From: Thalassospira profundimaris
GTDB taxonomy: Bacteria > Pseudomonadota > Alphaproteobacteria > Rhodospirillales > Thalassospiraceae
NCBI RefSeq assembly: GCF_003326755.1
Contig: NZ_JPWH01000010.1
Span: forward strand, 1 to 64,000
Direction of reading: 5' to 3'
Length of the DNA stretch: 64,000 nucleotides
Of the stretch, positions 10,018 through 19,939 are shown piece after piece (positions within the stretch are counted from its first letter, which is position 1; each line of letters opens with the position of its first letter). A program made the translations under genes and the position numbers. The notes under the pieces were generated by a model. That model did no database searches, was not told the DNA's origin, and saw nothing but the letters and a program-made list of their open reading frames with translations.

Positions 10018-10521
10018 ATGAAACTTCGGATTCTGAGTGTTTTTGCTGCTGCCGCTCTTTTGGCCGCTTGTGAAACTGCACCGGACAGCTCGGCGACCTC
10101 GCAGGGCGCAGGTGTCTCTACAATGAACCAGCCCGCAGATACCACCACTTCCAGCACGCTTTCCGAAAGCAGCCCGGAATGGTTTGCGGTCAATGTTGGC
10201 GATCGCGTCTTCTTCGCTTACGACCAGTATGACCTGTCGCCGGAAGCCCGTCGCACCCTGGAACTCCAGGCTGCATGGCTGAAGAAATATCCGCAATATA
10301 CGGTTCTGGTTGAAGGCCACACCGACGAACGCGGCACGCGCGAATACAACCTTGCACTGGGTGAACGCCGTGCAAATTCCGCCAAGGATTATCTGATTGC
10401 GCTGGGCGTTGATCCGTCCCGCATCGAAACCATTTCCTATGGCAAGGAACGCCCGGTTGCTCTGGGCCATGACGAAGCCAGCTGGGCCAAAAACCGTCGC
10501 GCTGTAACGGTTGTCCGTTAA
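10018..10521 (+). CDS. pal: Pal, peptidoglycan-associated lipoprotein
   Basis: An outer-membrane lipoprotein of 167 residues. Signal peptide and lipobox LLAAC put the lipidated cysteine at about residue 19. A Ser/Thr-rich linker leads to an OmpA-like peptidoglycan-binding domain with the motif VLVEGHTDERGTREYNLALG, which contains the diaminopimelate-binding Asp/Arg residues. The C-terminus RRAVTVVR is typical. It partners with TolB and is followed by a strong terminator. Confidence 0.97.
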   Translation: MKLRILSVFAAAALLAACETAPDSSATSQGAGVSTMNQPADTTTSSTLSESSPEWFAVNVGDRVFFAYDQYDLSPEARRTLELQAAWLKKYPQYTVLVEGHTDERGTREYNLALGERRANSAKDYLIALGVDPSRIETISYGKERPVALGHDEASWAKNRRAVTVVR

Positions 10522-10553
10522 TCGCGCCCCGGTTTGAAAACCGGTTTGATTTC

Positions 10554-10593
10554 AGGCGCCTGTCCCGGTTTCGGGGCAGGCGCCTTATTTTTG
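10554..10593 (+). terminator. intrinsic terminator after pal
   Basis: A 14-bp stem (10554-10567 with 10572-10585, one G-T wobble, GTTT loop) is followed by TATTTTT. It could reduce but not necessarily abolish transcription into cpoB. Confidence 0.88.
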
Positions 10594-10666
10594 CCGTTTG
10601 ACAGCGCAACGATTTTTGTTTGAAATCTGTCGCATGTGATTGAAGTTGACCAAAAAGGACCGGGAC

Positions 10667-11857
10667 ATGATCCGACCAGAACCCGCCAAGATCCAATGCG
10701 TTTCCATGCCCTCCCGGCATGAGGCCCGGGTGGCCTGGCCTGGTGCACTGCAAAAGCGCGCATCGCTTGTGACCCGGATGGGCAGTCTGGTGATTTTGGG
10801 TTTTCTGACATTTGGCATGGTTGCGCCGGCACAGGCCCAGGATGCGTCGCTGACCCGGCAGGTCGAACAATTGCGCAAGGATCTTGATCTGTTGCAGCGA
10901 TATGTTTATCGCGAAGGGCCGCCCGCGGATGGGGCCGGGGCCAGCGGTGCCGGGGCGGTTGACAACAGCACACCTGCCGCCGCGCGCCAACAGGTGCAGA
11001 TCGATAATTTACAAGCCCAGATCACCCAGCTTACCGGCCAGATCGAAGAACAGGGATACAAGGTGCGACAGATGTCGGACCGCCTTGACCGGCTGATTTC
11101 CGATGTTGATTTCCGGCTAAGCCAGCTTGAAGGCAAGTCGGGCGGGGCATCTGGTGGTATGTCTGGCGGGATGGCACCGGCCGGGAATGAGAACGGCGCA
11201 GGGGCGAGCGGTTCTGGTGCTGCTGTTGGTGCCGGTGCGGCAAATGCGGGTTCGGATAATGCCGGTGCTGCGGGCAATCTTGGTGGTGCCGCCAACGGAG
11301 AGCCGCTTGATAAAAACGGCACGCGCCTGTTTGGTGTGATTCGTAACGAGGGTGAGGCCCCCAATATTCCGTCCGGTCCGCAGAACGGCGCGAATTCCGG
11401 TGCGCCAGAAGCAGGTGCGGCCGCCGGTGCCACGGCGTCGTCCGGTGGTGGAGATGGTGTCTTGCCTGCCGGTTCGCCGCAGGATCAGTATCGTTATGCC
11501 TTTGGCCTGTTGCGCCAGCAAAAATTCCCCGAGGCCGAAGCCGCCTTGCGTGCCTTTGTCAAAGCCCATCCGAAAGATCCGCTGGCGGGCAATGCGCAAT
11601 ACTGGCTGGGCGAAACCTTTTATGTGCGCGGCAATTATGACCAGGCATCGCTGGCCTTTACCGAAGGTTTCCAAAATTATCCCGACAGCCCGAAAGCGGC
11701 AGATAATCTTTTGAAACTGGGTATGTCGCTGGCCAATCTGGGTAAAACCGATGATGCCTGCCTGACCTATGATCATCTTCTGAGCAATTTCAAAAACGCG
11801 TCTAGCGTTATTCTTGATCGTGCGCGTCAGGAAAAGAAAAACCGTAACTGCAAGTAA
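10667..11857 (+). CDS. cpoB: CpoB/YbgF, Tol-Pal coordinator with TPR repeats
   Basis: CpoB coordinates peptidoglycan synthesis with outer-membrane constriction in E. coli. Starting at ATG 10667 (AAAGGA about 8 nt upstream) gives 396 residues. An in-frame TTG at 10640 and a later ATG before MGSLVILGFLTFGM are alternatives; the latter gives a normal-length signal peptide ending APAQAQ. Then come a coiled-coil trimerisation segment (about 65-150, LTRQVEQLRKDLDLLQRY and a second heptad stretch), a long Gly/Ala/Asn-rich linker, and a C-terminal TPR domain (about 275-396, QYRYAFGLLRQQKFPEAEAAL onwards). The linker is longer than in E. coli. Confidence 0.93.
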   Translation: MIRPEPAKIQCVSMPSRHEARVAWPGALQKRASLVTRMGSLVILGFLTFGMVAPAQAQDASLTRQVEQLRKDLDLLQRYVYREGPPADGAGASGAGAVDNSTPAAARQQVQIDNLQAQITQLTGQIEEQGYKVRQMSDRLDRLISDVDFRLSQLEGKSGGASGGMSGGMAPAGNENGAGASGSGAAVGAGAANAGSDNAGAAGNLGGAANGEPLDKNGTRLFGVIRNEGEAPNIPSGPQNGANSGAPEAGAAAGATASSGGGDGVLPAGSPQDQYRYAFGLLRQQKFPEAEAALRAFVKAHPKDPLAGNAQYWLGETFYVRGNYDQASLAFTEGFQNYPDSPKAADNLLKLGMSLANLGKTDDACLTYDHLLSNFKNASSVILDRARQEKKNRNCK

Positions 11858-11875
11858 AAGGCGATTGGTCACATC

Positions 11876-13381
11876 ATGTGCAATCACCAATCCGGTCGTG
11901 CGGCGTCCAGCGGGGTTCCCCTGGACGCCGCTTCTTTTTCCGCCCTGATGGCTTCTTTTGGGCCGTTCGAGGACAGGCCGCGTTTGCTGGTGGCGGTGTC
12001 AGGCGGGGCGGACAGCATGGCGCTTGCCATTCTGGCGCAGCAATGGTGTGCCGAACGCGCGGGACAGGTGCTGGCCGTGACGGTGGATCATGGTTTGCGG
12101 ACTGAGGCTGCCGACGAGGCCCGCTGGGTTGCGGGCCAATTGGCCCAATATGGCATCGAACATGTGACATTGCGCTGGAACGGCGCGAAATCGGGTGCCG
12201 CGGTGCAGGAAATGGCCCGTGCGGCGCGCTATCGTCTGATTGACGGCCTGGCGCGCGACCGCGGTATTTTGCATGTTCTGGTCGCGCATCATTTGAACGA
12301 CCAGTTGGAGACCGTTGCCATGCGCCAAAGTCACGATAGCGGCCCGGTGGGGCGGGCGGGGATGTCGGCCCGAAGGATGTTGCCCCATTGCCGCATTTTG
12401 CGGCCGCTTTTACCCGTATCACGGCGCGATATCGAGGCGACGTTGCAGGCTGTCATGCCGGCGGGTAGGCGCCCTGTTGCGGGGGCGCGCGGTGATCAGG
12501 CGGGCCAGGCCTGGATTACGGATCCGTCAAACCGCAATCGTGCCTTTGAACGTGTTCGTATTCGGCAACATCTGCAATTGCCTGACGGTGCCGGGGGGCA
12601 GAATGATCTTGCCGGGTTGGCGCGCGTGCGATGCGATGTGGAAGGTGAAACCGGGCGTTTTCTGGCGCGCCATGTTGCCATTGAAGCCGATGGTGTTGCC
12701 CGGATTGACAGCGCGGCCTTGATCAATACCGTCGCGCATTGTGAGGGTTCGGTATCGACAGTCAAACGGGATGCCGTTTTATATGGCATGGGGCATATTT
12801 TGCGCGTGGTGGGGGGCGGTCATTATGCTCCGGCGCGGGACTCGATTGTGCGATGTCTGGATTTGATGGGCGAAAGGCAGGCTGTACGGCAAAGTCTGGG
12901 CGGATGTGTGATCCATCGGCGCGAAAATCATATTCTGGTTTACCGCGAATTTGGCCGCATGCCCCACACGGCGTGCCCGGTTGTGATCAATGCGCCGACA
13001 TCCTGGGATAACCGGTTCCAGCTTTGCCTGGAAATCCCTGAAAACGGGGGATTGCCGGAAGATCGCGACGGGTTTTCCATTGTGCCACTTGGTGCGTGTG
13101 ACCCGTTTCACAAGCGCGTTTTTCGCCAAAGGCTGGCACGAACCGTGCCGTTTTGGGCCAATCGCCCCCGTCTGGCATTGGCATCATTGCCGCTTTTGTG
13201 TTGGCAAGATCAGCCTTTATCTGTCGCTGGTCTTGAGATTCATGCGCTTTCCGACGTATTATCCGCCGCCGGTTGCCCGACAGATCATCTGGAGCTGTTT
13301 CGGGCGATCAGAGTGACGTGGCGATTTGCGCCATCGGCCCCGTTGTGGGAAGGTGGTTTCAAATTCGTCGCAAATCCGTGA
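11876..13381 (+). CDS. tilS: tRNA(Ile)-lysidine synthetase TilS
   Basis: TilS attaches lysine to C34 of tRNA-Ile(CAU), changing its decoding to AUA. The 501-residue product has the PP-loop SGGADSMALA (about residues 42-51), the motif HHLNDQLET (usual form HHxxDQxET) and the basic tRNA-binding stretch. The C-terminal half is weakly conserved, as expected. It begins 18 nt after cpoB and precedes ftsH by about 110 bp; tilS-ftsH adjacency is common in bacteria. Confidence 0.93.
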   Translation: MCNHQSGRAASSGVPLDAASFSALMASFGPFEDRPRLLVAVSGGADSMALAILAQQWCAERAGQVLAVTVDHGLRTEAADEARWVAGQLAQYGIEHVTLRWNGAKSGAAVQEMARAARYRLIDGLARDRGILHVLVAHHLNDQLETVAMRQSHDSGPVGRAGMSARRMLPHCRILRPLLPVSRRDIEATLQAVMPAGRRPVAGARGDQAGQAWITDPSNRNRAFERVRIRQHLQLPDGAGGQNDLAGLARVRCDVEGETGRFLARHVAIEADGVARIDSAALINTVAHCEGSVSTVKRDAVLYGMGHILRVVGGGHYAPARDSIVRCLDLMGERQAVRQSLGGCVIHRRENHILVYREFGRMPHTACPVVINAPTSWDNRFQLCLEIPENGGLPEDRDGFSIVPLGACDPFHKRVFRQRLARTVPFWANRPRLALASLPLLCWQDQPLSVAGLEIHALSDVLSAAGCPTDHLELFRAIRVTWRFAPSAPLWEGGFKFVANP

Positions 13382-13492
13382 CTTCGTACTTGCGCCGGAC
13401 CGGCCTGTTATTATCTGATGGGTCAGGTCATGTCGCGGGGTGCCTGCCGCGTAGTGGCGGAAATTGTTCGCGACCAGTAGCTTGGAAAGAAT

Positions 13493-15430
13493 ATGGGAAA
13501 AAATCTCGCACTGTGGGTCATCATAGCCATTCTTTTGGTGGCTTTGTTTAACCTGTTCCAGTCGCCATCCGGACGGTCGGGCCAGTCACAACTGGCATTT
13601 TCGGACTTTCTGTCGGATGTCGATTCCGGACAGATTTCTGAAGTGACCATTCAGGGCAAAAATCTTACGGCGCAGACGCGCGACGGTCGCACCGTCAATG
13701 TCTATACACCGAATTACCCTGACCTGGTTCAGAAGCTTAATGAAAAGGGCGTGCGCATCGTTGCCAAGCCCGAAGAATCGCTGTCGCCGCTGATGAGTGC
13801 GCTGATCAGCTGGTTCCCGATGCTTCTGATTATCGGTGTCTGGATTTTCTTCATGCGCCAGATGCAGGGCGGTGGCGGCAAGGCAATGGGTTTTGGCAAG
13901 TCGAAGGCAAAGCTTTTGACGGAAAAATCCGGCCGTGTGACCTTTGAGGATGTTGCCGGGATCGAAGAAGCCAAAAGTGAACTTGAAGAAGTTGTCGACT
14001 TCCTGCGCGACCCGCAGAAGTTTCAGCGTCTTGGGGGTAAAATTCCGAAGGGTATGTTGCTGGTTGGCCCTCCGGGTACCGGTAAAACCCTTTTGGCCCG
14101 TGCCATTGCCGGCGAGGCCAATGTGCCCTTTTTCACCATTTCGGGTTCCGACTTTGTGGAAATGTTTGTCGGTGTGGGTGCCTCGCGTGTCCGTGACATG
14201 TTTGAACAGGGTAAAAAGAACGCGCCCTGCATTATCTTCATCGACGAAATTGACGCTGTGGGCCGCCATCGTGGTGCCGGCCTTGGCGGGGGCAATGATG
14301 AACGCGAACAGACGCTTAACCAGCTTCTGGTCGAAATGGACGGTTTTGAAGCCAATGAGGGCGTGATCCTTGTTGCCGCAACCAACCGTCCCGACGTTCT
14401 GGACCCTGCCTTGCTGCGTCCGGGCCGTTTTGACCGCCAGGTCGTGGTGCCGAACCCGGATCTTGAAGGCCGTGCGCATATTCTTGGTGTGCACGCCCGC
14501 AAGATCCCGCTGGGGCCGGATGTTGATCTGCGCACGGTGGCACGCGGTACGCCGGGCTTTTCCGGGGCGGACCTTGCCAATCTGGTAAACGAGGCTGCTT
14601 TGGCGGCTGCCCGTCTTGGCAAGCGTGTCGTTACCATGTCGGATTTTGAAAATGCCAAGGACAAGGTCATGATGGGGGCGGAACGCCGCTCCATGATCAT
14701 GACCGATGACGAAAAGAAACTGACGGCCTATCACGAAGGTGGTCATGCTCTTGTTGCCTTGCATACCCCGGCATCTGATCCGATTCACAAGGCGACCATT
14801 ATCCCGCGTGGCCGTGCGCTGGGTATGGTGATGCGCCTGCCGGAACGCGACCAGGTTTCCAAATCCTATGAACAGCTGATTTCCGATCTGGCTGTTGCGA
14901 TGGGGGGCCGTGTGGCCGAAGAACTGATTTTCGGCAAGGACAAGGTCACGACCGGAGCATCGTCCGACATCAATATGGTGACGCAATATGCGCGCAAGAT
15001 GGTGACGGAATGGGGCTTTTCGGAAAAGCTGGGTAATGTCAAATATGTCGATAACCAGGAAGAAGTGTTCCTGGGGCATTCGGTTGCCCAGCATAAAAAC
15101 GTGTCGGAAAAGACCGCACAGTTGATTGATGAAGAAGTCCGTCGGTTCTCGGACGAGGCGCTGGCATTTGCCCGGCGTGTTCTGACCGAACATATTGATG
15201 ATCTTCATGTGCTTGCCAAGGGCCTGTTGGAATACGAAACCCTGAGCGGCAAGGAAATCGAAGCCCTGTTGCGGGGTGAAGAAATCAACCGTCCGGGGCA
15301 TTCCGGCGGTTCCGGAACCGATAATGGCACGCCGGGCCGTCGTTCGGCTGTTCCGACAACCGGTACACGCAAGGAAAATCCCGATGAAGGTAGCGGTGAT
15401 CTGTCACCCGAACCGCAACCGGGAAGCTAA
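13493..15430 (+). CDS. ftsH: ATP-dependent zinc metalloprotease FtsH
   Basis: This membrane-anchored AAA+ protease degrades short-lived and misassembled membrane proteins and controls LpxC or RpoH in proteobacteria. The 645-residue product has two membrane segments (about 5-22 and 101-122) around a small periplasmic domain, Walker [14 protein letters not shown], Walker [13 protein letters not shown], the second region of homology ([20 protein letters not shown]), and the zinc site HEGGHAL with a downstream Glu-Asp acidic ligand region. The C-terminal tail is Gly/Pro-rich. RBS GGAAAG precedes ATG 13493. folP follows after 19 bp. Confidence 0.98.
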   Translation: MGKNLALWVIIAILLVALFNLFQSPSGRSGQSQLAFSDFLSDVDSGQISEVTIQGKNLTAQTRDGRTVNVYTPNYPDLVQKLNEKGVRIVAKPEESLSPLMSALISWFPMLLIIGVWIFFMRQMQGGGGKAMGFGKSKAKLLTEKSGRVTFEDVAGIEEAKSELEEVVDFLRDPQKFQRLGGKIPKGMLLVGPPGTGKTLLARAIAGEANVPFFTISGSDFVEMFVGVGASRVRDMFEQGKKNAPCIIFIDEIDAVGRHRGAGLGGGNDEREQTLNQLLVEMDGFEANEGVILVAATNRPDVLDPALLRPGRFDRQVVVPNPDLEGRAHILGVHARKIPLGPDVDLRTVARGTPGFSGADLANLVNEAALAAARLGKRVVTMSDFENAKDKVMMGAERRSMIMTDDEKKLTAYHEGGHALVALHTPASDPIHKATIIPRGRALGMVMRLPERDQVSKSYEQLISDLAVAMGGRVAEELIFGKDKVTTGASSDINMVTQYARKMVTEWGFSEKLGNVKYVDNQEEVFLGHSVAQHKNVSEKTAQLIDEEVRRFSDEALAFARRVLTEHIDDLHVLAKGLLEYETLSGKEIEALLRGEEINRPGHSGGSGTDNGTPGRRSAVPTTGTRKENPDEGSGDLSPEPQPGS

Positions 15431-15449
15431 CAAGAGAGATTGCTGACCT

Positions 15450-16568
15450 ATGGACAAGATCGAAGGATCGGTCCTGCGAAGCCCCGCCGATGTGCGGGGC
15501 TTTGCCGATTTTGATGGACCGTTATATTACGTGCCGACCGGTTTTATTGACCGGGCGGATGACCCGCAAACTTTGCCGCTGGCCGGTGGCCGCAGGGGAT
15601 TTTCGGCGCTGGAGATTATCCGCCGTCTTGATGATGGCGGCGCACAAAGCATGATTTTGCCGCTGCTGGCCCTGGAGGGCTGGGTGCAGAATTGCGGCCG
15701 GGTGGATGAAATCAATGCCGTGCTGGACCGTTTGACCGGCAATCGCCGGGCGTTTGCCAACCAGGACATGGAAAGCACCCATGTGATGGGGATTGTTAAT
15801 GTCACGCCAGACAGTTTTTCGGATGGCGGTGATCATGACAGTGCACAAAAGGCGATTGCGCATGGCCGTGCCTTGGCCGCGAGTGGGGCCTCCATTCTTG
15901 ATATTGGCGGGGAATCCACCCGTCCCGGCGCGGCACCGGTGTCGATTGACGAAGAAATTGCCCGTGTGGTTCCCGTGATTGAGGCCTTATCCGCCGATGG
16001 TCACTGTGTGTCGGTTGATACACGGCATGGCGCGGTAATGAAGGCGGCCATGCAGGCCGGGGCGCGGATCATCAATGATGTTACCGCGCTGGAAGGGGAC
16101 GAGGAATCGCTTGAATTTGTCAGCCAGTCGGATGACATTCCGGTGATCCTGATGCACATGCAAGGTGAGCCGGGCACCATGCAGGACAATCCCAACTATG
16201 ATTGTGCCGTGCTTGATGTGTATGATTACCTGCTGGACCGTATTGAAAGCTGTGAGCGTGCTGGCATCAGCCGGGACCGGATTTGTGTTGATCCGGGGAT
16301 CGGCTTTGGCAAATCCCTGTCACACAATCTGGAGCTTCTGTCGCGGTTGTCGATTTTTCATGGTTTGGGCTGCCCGCTTTTGCTTGGTGCGTCGCGCAAA
16401 TCCTTTATCGGCAAGATTGACCCGGATGCAACGCCAAAGCAGCGTTTGGGCGGTTCCCTGACGGCGGCCCTGAATGGCTGGCGGCAGGGCGCGCAAATTT
16501 TGCGGGTGCATGATGTTGATGAAACCGTGCAGGCGTTGAGTGTTGCTTCGGCAATCGGTGCTGTCTGA
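15450..16568 (+). CDS. folP: dihydropteroate synthase
   Basis: FolP condenses p-aminobenzoate with hydroxymethyl-dihydropterin diphosphate in folate synthesis and is the sulfonamide target. The conserved segments are all present: MGIVNVTPDSFSDGG, ILDIGGESTRPGA, IINDVTAL, VDPGIGFGKSLSHNLELL and GASRKSFIG. The 372-residue product carries an N-terminal extension of about 110 residues before the barrel compared with E. coli FolP (282 residues). Similar extended forms are expected in related alphaproteobacteria, but the function of the extension is unknown to me. ftsH-folP order is conserved in many proteobacteria. Confidence 0.95.
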   Translation: MDKIEGSVLRSPADVRGFADFDGPLYYVPTGFIDRADDPQTLPLAGGRRGFSALEIIRRLDDGGAQSMILPLLALEGWVQNCGRVDEINAVLDRLTGNRRAFANQDMESTHVMGIVNVTPDSFSDGGDHDSAQKAIAHGRALAASGASILDIGGESTRPGAAPVSIDEEIARVVPVIEALSADGHCVSVDTRHGAVMKAAMQAGARIINDVTALEGDEESLEFVSQSDDIPVILMHMQGEPGTMQDNPNYDCAVLDVYDYLLDRIESCERAGISRDRICVDPGIGFGKSLSHNLELLSRLSIFHGLGCPLLLGASRKSFIGKIDPDATPKQRLGGSLTAALNGWRQGAQILRVHDVDETVQALSVASAIGAV

Positions 16569-16638
16569 TACCGGGGCGGACCGCGAGGGGCCACTATTCA
16601 GATTTGCAAGCGCCGATTGCGTCTTATCCTGATTTTCG

Positions 16639-16666
16639 ACACCCGGTCTTTATTGGCCGGGTGTTC
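16639..16666 (+). terminator. intrinsic terminator after folP
   Basis: Stem CACCCGG/CCGGGTG (extended by one A-T pair) with a 10-nt loop, followed by a T-rich stretch TTCTTCG. The T-run is modest. Confidence 0.7.
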
Positions 16667-16927
16667 TTCGTTCGGCGTCCGGTCGCTGATTGGTCGTACG
16701 TCCTGTTGACGTCCGGACTCCTTTCCTTTGCCGGATATTTGATGCAAAACGCTCTGCCTGCGGGACTGTTATAAATCTGTCAATTTCTGACAGTTGGTCC
16801 TTCTTGCTTGCCATTGCGGGGCTTAGACTTCATATGTCTATGATCGGATAAGTAATGTACTCGTATGCCTTATTGTATCTGCGGGGTATTCTTTCGCCGG
16901 TAGGATCAATTCATGCCTGAATGCACA

Positions 16928-16956
16928 TTGACAGCTTGATGGCAACATATTGTAAA
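16928..16956 (+). promoter_or_regulatory. sigma-70-like promoter of the response-regulator gene
   Basis: A consensus -35 TTGACA (16928-16933), a 17-nt spacer and -10 TGTAAA (16951-16956) place a start near 16963, about 30 nt before the coding start at 16994. Confidence 0.55.
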
Positions 16957-16993
16957 CTATCCTTGTGCTGTCAGGCGGGTCGGAGCGGAAAAA

Positions 16994-17764
16994 ATGGCTG
17001 CGTGTATTTTTGTGGTCGAGGACAATCAGGACCTTAACCGTGATCTCTGTGAGTATCTCGAGATCTGCGGTTTTGATGTTGTTGGATGCGAGAGCGGCCA
17101 GGAATTTCATAACGCGCTTGAACAACAAACGCCAACTGCCGTTATTTTTGATGTGATGCTGCCCGATGCTGACGGGTTTGACCTGGCCCGTTTTACCCGA
17201 ACCAAAATTGACTGCGGTATTATGATGCTGACCTCGCTTTCGGGGATGGATCAGCATTTGGCGGGGTATCAGGCAGGGGCCGATGTGTATCTGACCAAAG
17301 ACAGCCCGCTTTCGGTGATCGAGGCGGCGTTGCGTCCGCTCTTGCGCCGGGTTGCCACACCATCCCCCGACGGTGATGCTGATAACGCATCCGATCTACC
17401 TGTTGATTTCTGGACACTGGATCGTCTGAATTGGACGCTGACAACGCCTGAAGGCCATTCCGCCGTATTGACCGCAGGTGAACGCACGATCATCAGCGTT
17501 TTGATCGAGGCCAATGGCGGCTGGTTGACGCGCCCTGATATTGTCAAGGCGCTGGGAAAGGCGGATACGGCGGAAAACTGCCGTAATCTGGATACAGCCA
17601 TTCGTCGGGTGCGGCAAAAAATATCGAAGGATACGGGCGCGGAACTTCCGGTACGTACGGCCTATGGCCGTGGATATGCCTTTACCTCGCCCGGGATCAT
17701 TCTGCAAGACGATGACGCGGATGAAGATACCGCAGAGCCGGTTAAAATACGCTCCAATGCCTGA
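16994..17764 (+). CDS. OmpR-type response regulator
   Basis: A receiver domain (residues 1-125) with the acidic pair E9-D10, phospho-acceptor D53 in VIFDVMLPD, T80 and K102 (VYLTKD) is followed by a winged-helix DNA-binding domain (about 140-240, ending RTAYGRGYAFTSPG). The total is 256 residues. It converges on two tandem histidine-kinase genes, its likely partners, and is not in an operon with them. Upstream lies a good promoter and an inverted repeat that may be an autoregulatory site. The regulated genes are unknown. Confidence 0.92.
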   Translation: MAACIFVVEDNQDLNRDLCEYLEICGFDVVGCESGQEFHNALEQQTPTAVIFDVMLPDADGFDLARFTRTKIDCGIMMLTSLSGMDQHLAGYQAGADVYLTKDSPLSVIEAALRPLLRRVATPSPDGDADNASDLPVDFWTLDRLNWTLTTPEGHSAVLTAGERTIISVLIEANGGWLTRPDIVKALGKADTAENCRNLDTAIRRVRQKISKDTGAELPVRTAYGRGYAFTSPGIILQDDDADEDTAEPVKIRSNA

Positions 17765-17855
17765 TGGCCCGGTGCGGTGTGTTAACAGTTAAGGCAGCAT
17801 TCTAAAGCGATTTGCCTGTAAAGGGACTGTCGCGTGTCGGGCAGGGTGTTATCCC

Positions 17856-19937
17856 TTAAAGCGGGACTTCAAGTGGCAGGGTCAGGCGAATATTAAATTC
17901 GTTGTCTTTTCCGGTTACAATATTGGTTTTCCCCCCATGTGCCGTGATAATGCGCTGGGTAATATGCAAACCCAAGCTGGTATTATTGTGCGGTGCCAGT
18001 TTTTCAATATCGATCTTTTTTTCGTAGAATCTCGGTGGGGCATCCTTGTCTGCATCCGGGGCATCGGCATCCGGGGTGACAAACAGTGACTTGCGTAACT
18101 TGTCCAGATTGTTTTTTGGCATGTCTTTCAAGCCGGGATGGGATATGTCGATGATCAGGGTGATGTCATATTCTTCATATGCCACCATCAAAATGGTTTC
18201 CCCCGGATAATGACGGCGTGCATTTTCAATCACGTTGGTCAGGGCAAGGCTTAACAGGGTTTCATCGGCATATAAAACGCTGTTGGCGCTGCTGGCATAG
18301 GTTAGCTGGACTTTGGCATGGTCGCGCTGTGCCATGGTGACAAATTCCTGCAAAAAGGACTTTGCCGGTATCAGTTTGCGGGCCAGGGCAAATTGCGGCG
18401 CATTAAGATTATCCTTGCCCAAAAACACATCCACCAGCCGGGCCAGTTTGGCCGATTGCTCCTGAATGCGCCGCAGGCGGTCCGTAACCGGGCGCGGGAC
18501 GTCGGGGGTTCCGTTGGCAACGGCCTGTTTGTGCAATCTGACAGATACCATTTCGGCAGCGCGCTGGATAACGGCCAGCGGGGTGCGGAATTCGTGTGAC
18601 AGCATTGAAACAAGTTTGCGCTGTTCTTCGACAATTTTTTCGGTGCTTTCGGCGATATTTGCAGCTTGCATCCGGTCGCGGTCGATTGCCGTGATGCGCA
18701 ATGCCATCAGCACACTCATCAAGACCAAATGGGCCGCAAGCGCGATGGGGTAGGCGGCGATCGTAAAGCTGTTGATTGGCAAAATGTTGTTGATGGCCAG
18801 ATAATAGATCAAAAGCGATATGGTGGGCACAGCAAGGACGGTCAGATAGACCCAGTGGGCAATAAAACGCGGATTGCGGATGATACGACGGATCAGAAAA
18901 CCGATATAAATCGACATGACACCGGCATGGGAGAATTGGCAAATACTGGCAAATATTGCGTAAAGCGGTGTCGTCGCCGTGACCGAGAGCAGCAGAATGA
19001 TGGCTGAATAGCTGTAGAATATTTTTTTGCACAATCGGCATTCCGAGCCGATATCAAGGATGCTGACCCATAACAGACTTGCCGCGGAAATATTGATCGC
19101 CGTTCCCGCCCCGATGAAAAGGTCGCTGGCATAGGGCCATTCAGGGGCAAAAACCGTAAGAAACAGCCCGTTCACGCTTGAGGACAGAATGCCAAACGCC
19201 ATCAGGCAAACGCCATACAGCGCGACGGCATTGTCATGAATGAAGGCACCAATAACGATGTATATGAATGACATCATGAGAATGACGCCAATAAACAGTC
19301 CGCTACCGGCAAGTTCGGTAGACCAGCGGCTGATCAGGACGTCGTTTGATAGCAGGGATGCCTGGAGGAACTGCGTGCTGTTGGAATGGGTGCGAATATA
19401 AAGTGTGTAGGAACCTTCATCGAGTGCCGGAAACGCCGCGATGTGGTCAGGCGCGAGTACCGGCCGCTGACTGGAGGGAACATGATCCCCCAGCAAGGTG
19501 GTCCATATCGGGGTCGCGTCGCCTTTGCGGACCAGATAAAGGTTGATTGTGTTAAGAAAGATCGGACCAATATCAATATGGCGGGTATTGTGAACCGGGT
19601 TGGATGCAACAAGGTCGATCCGGTACCAGATGGCATCATTGGTGTAGCCAAAAACCGGCACGTCTTTGTGGGCTTGAAAGGCGCTGTCGGGCAGGGCAAG
19701 AATATCGGTCAGTTTTTTTTGCTGGCCGGGGTCACGGTAGCTGGCAATATGCCCGGTAAAGAGAATATCGCCATCGGTATTTTTTGAAATATCAATGGCC
19801 GGGGCAAGGTTTGCACGTGCCTGGCCCGAATACCCAATCGCGATAAATAACATCACAAGAAAAAAGGCAAAAAAACGCATCGTGCCAGCGATGGGCGACA
19901 GCCGGGTTTTGCAAGGGGTGAAACAGGCGATGGACAT
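17856..19937 (-). CDS. 7TMR-DISM-like membrane histidine kinase with degenerate ATP-binding motifs
   Basis: The 693-residue product has a signal-like N-terminal segment, a periplasmic beta-rich sensor (about 45-200, DISMED2-like), about seven membrane segments (about 205-400), a HisKA domain with phospho-acceptor His in MLSHEFRTPLAVIQR, and a HATPase-like C-terminus. The N-box (NVIENARRH) is kept, but the G1 box usually DxGxG reads ISHPGL and the G2 box usually GxGLGL reads NTSLGL, with a lid insert rich in Asp and Pro. It may be impaired in ATP binding or act through its partner. It starts 2 bp after the stop of a paralogous kinase with intact motifs. The ligand is unknown. Confidence 0.88.
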   Translation of the reverse strand: MSIACFTPCKTRLSPIAGTMRFFAFFLVMLFIAIGYSGQARANLAPAIDISKNTDGDILFTGHIASYRDPGQQKKLTDILALPDSAFQAHKDVPVFGYTNDAIWYRIDLVASNPVHNTRHIDIGPIFLNTINLYLVRKGDATPIWTTLLGDHVPSSQRPVLAPDHIAAFPALDEGSYTLYIRTHSNSTQFLQASLLSNDVLISRWSTELAGSGLFIGVILMMSFIYIVIGAFIHDNAVALYGVCLMAFGILSSSVNGLFLTVFAPEWPYASDLFIGAGTAINISAASLLWVSILDIGSECRLCKKIFYSYSAIILLLSVTATTPLYAIFASICQFSHAGVMSIYIGFLIRRIIRNPRFIAHWVYLTVLAVPTISLLIYYLAINNILPINSFTIAAYPIALAAHLVLMSVLMALRITAIDRDRMQAANIAESTEKIVEEQRKLVSMLSHEFRTPLAVIQRAAEMVSVRLHKQAVANGTPDVPRPVTDRLRRIQEQSAKLARLVDVFLGKDNLNAPQFALARKLIPAKSFLQEFVTMAQRDHAKVQLTYASSANSVLYADETLLSLALTNVIENARRHYPGETILMVAYEEYDITLIIDISHPGLKDMPKNNLDKLRKSLFVTPDADAPDADKDAPPRFYEKKIDIEKLAPHNNTSLGLHITQRIITAHGGKTNIVTGKDNEFNIRLTLPLEVPL

Positions 19938-19939
19938 GG

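Larger units (their letters stand above)
16569..16993. other. intergenic region between folP and the response-regulator gene
   Basis: The 425-bp gap contains the folP terminator, an inverted repeat CTGTCA-N5-TGACAG at 16777-16793, and a sigma-70-like promoter close to the response-regulator start. I see no open frame with coding character. Confidence 0.6.

Noticed and set aside
13586..15301. 571-codon open frame antisense to ftsH
   Set aside because: It lies entirely opposite a textbook ftsH and reads as low-quality shadow sequence with no domain or Shine-Dalgarno.
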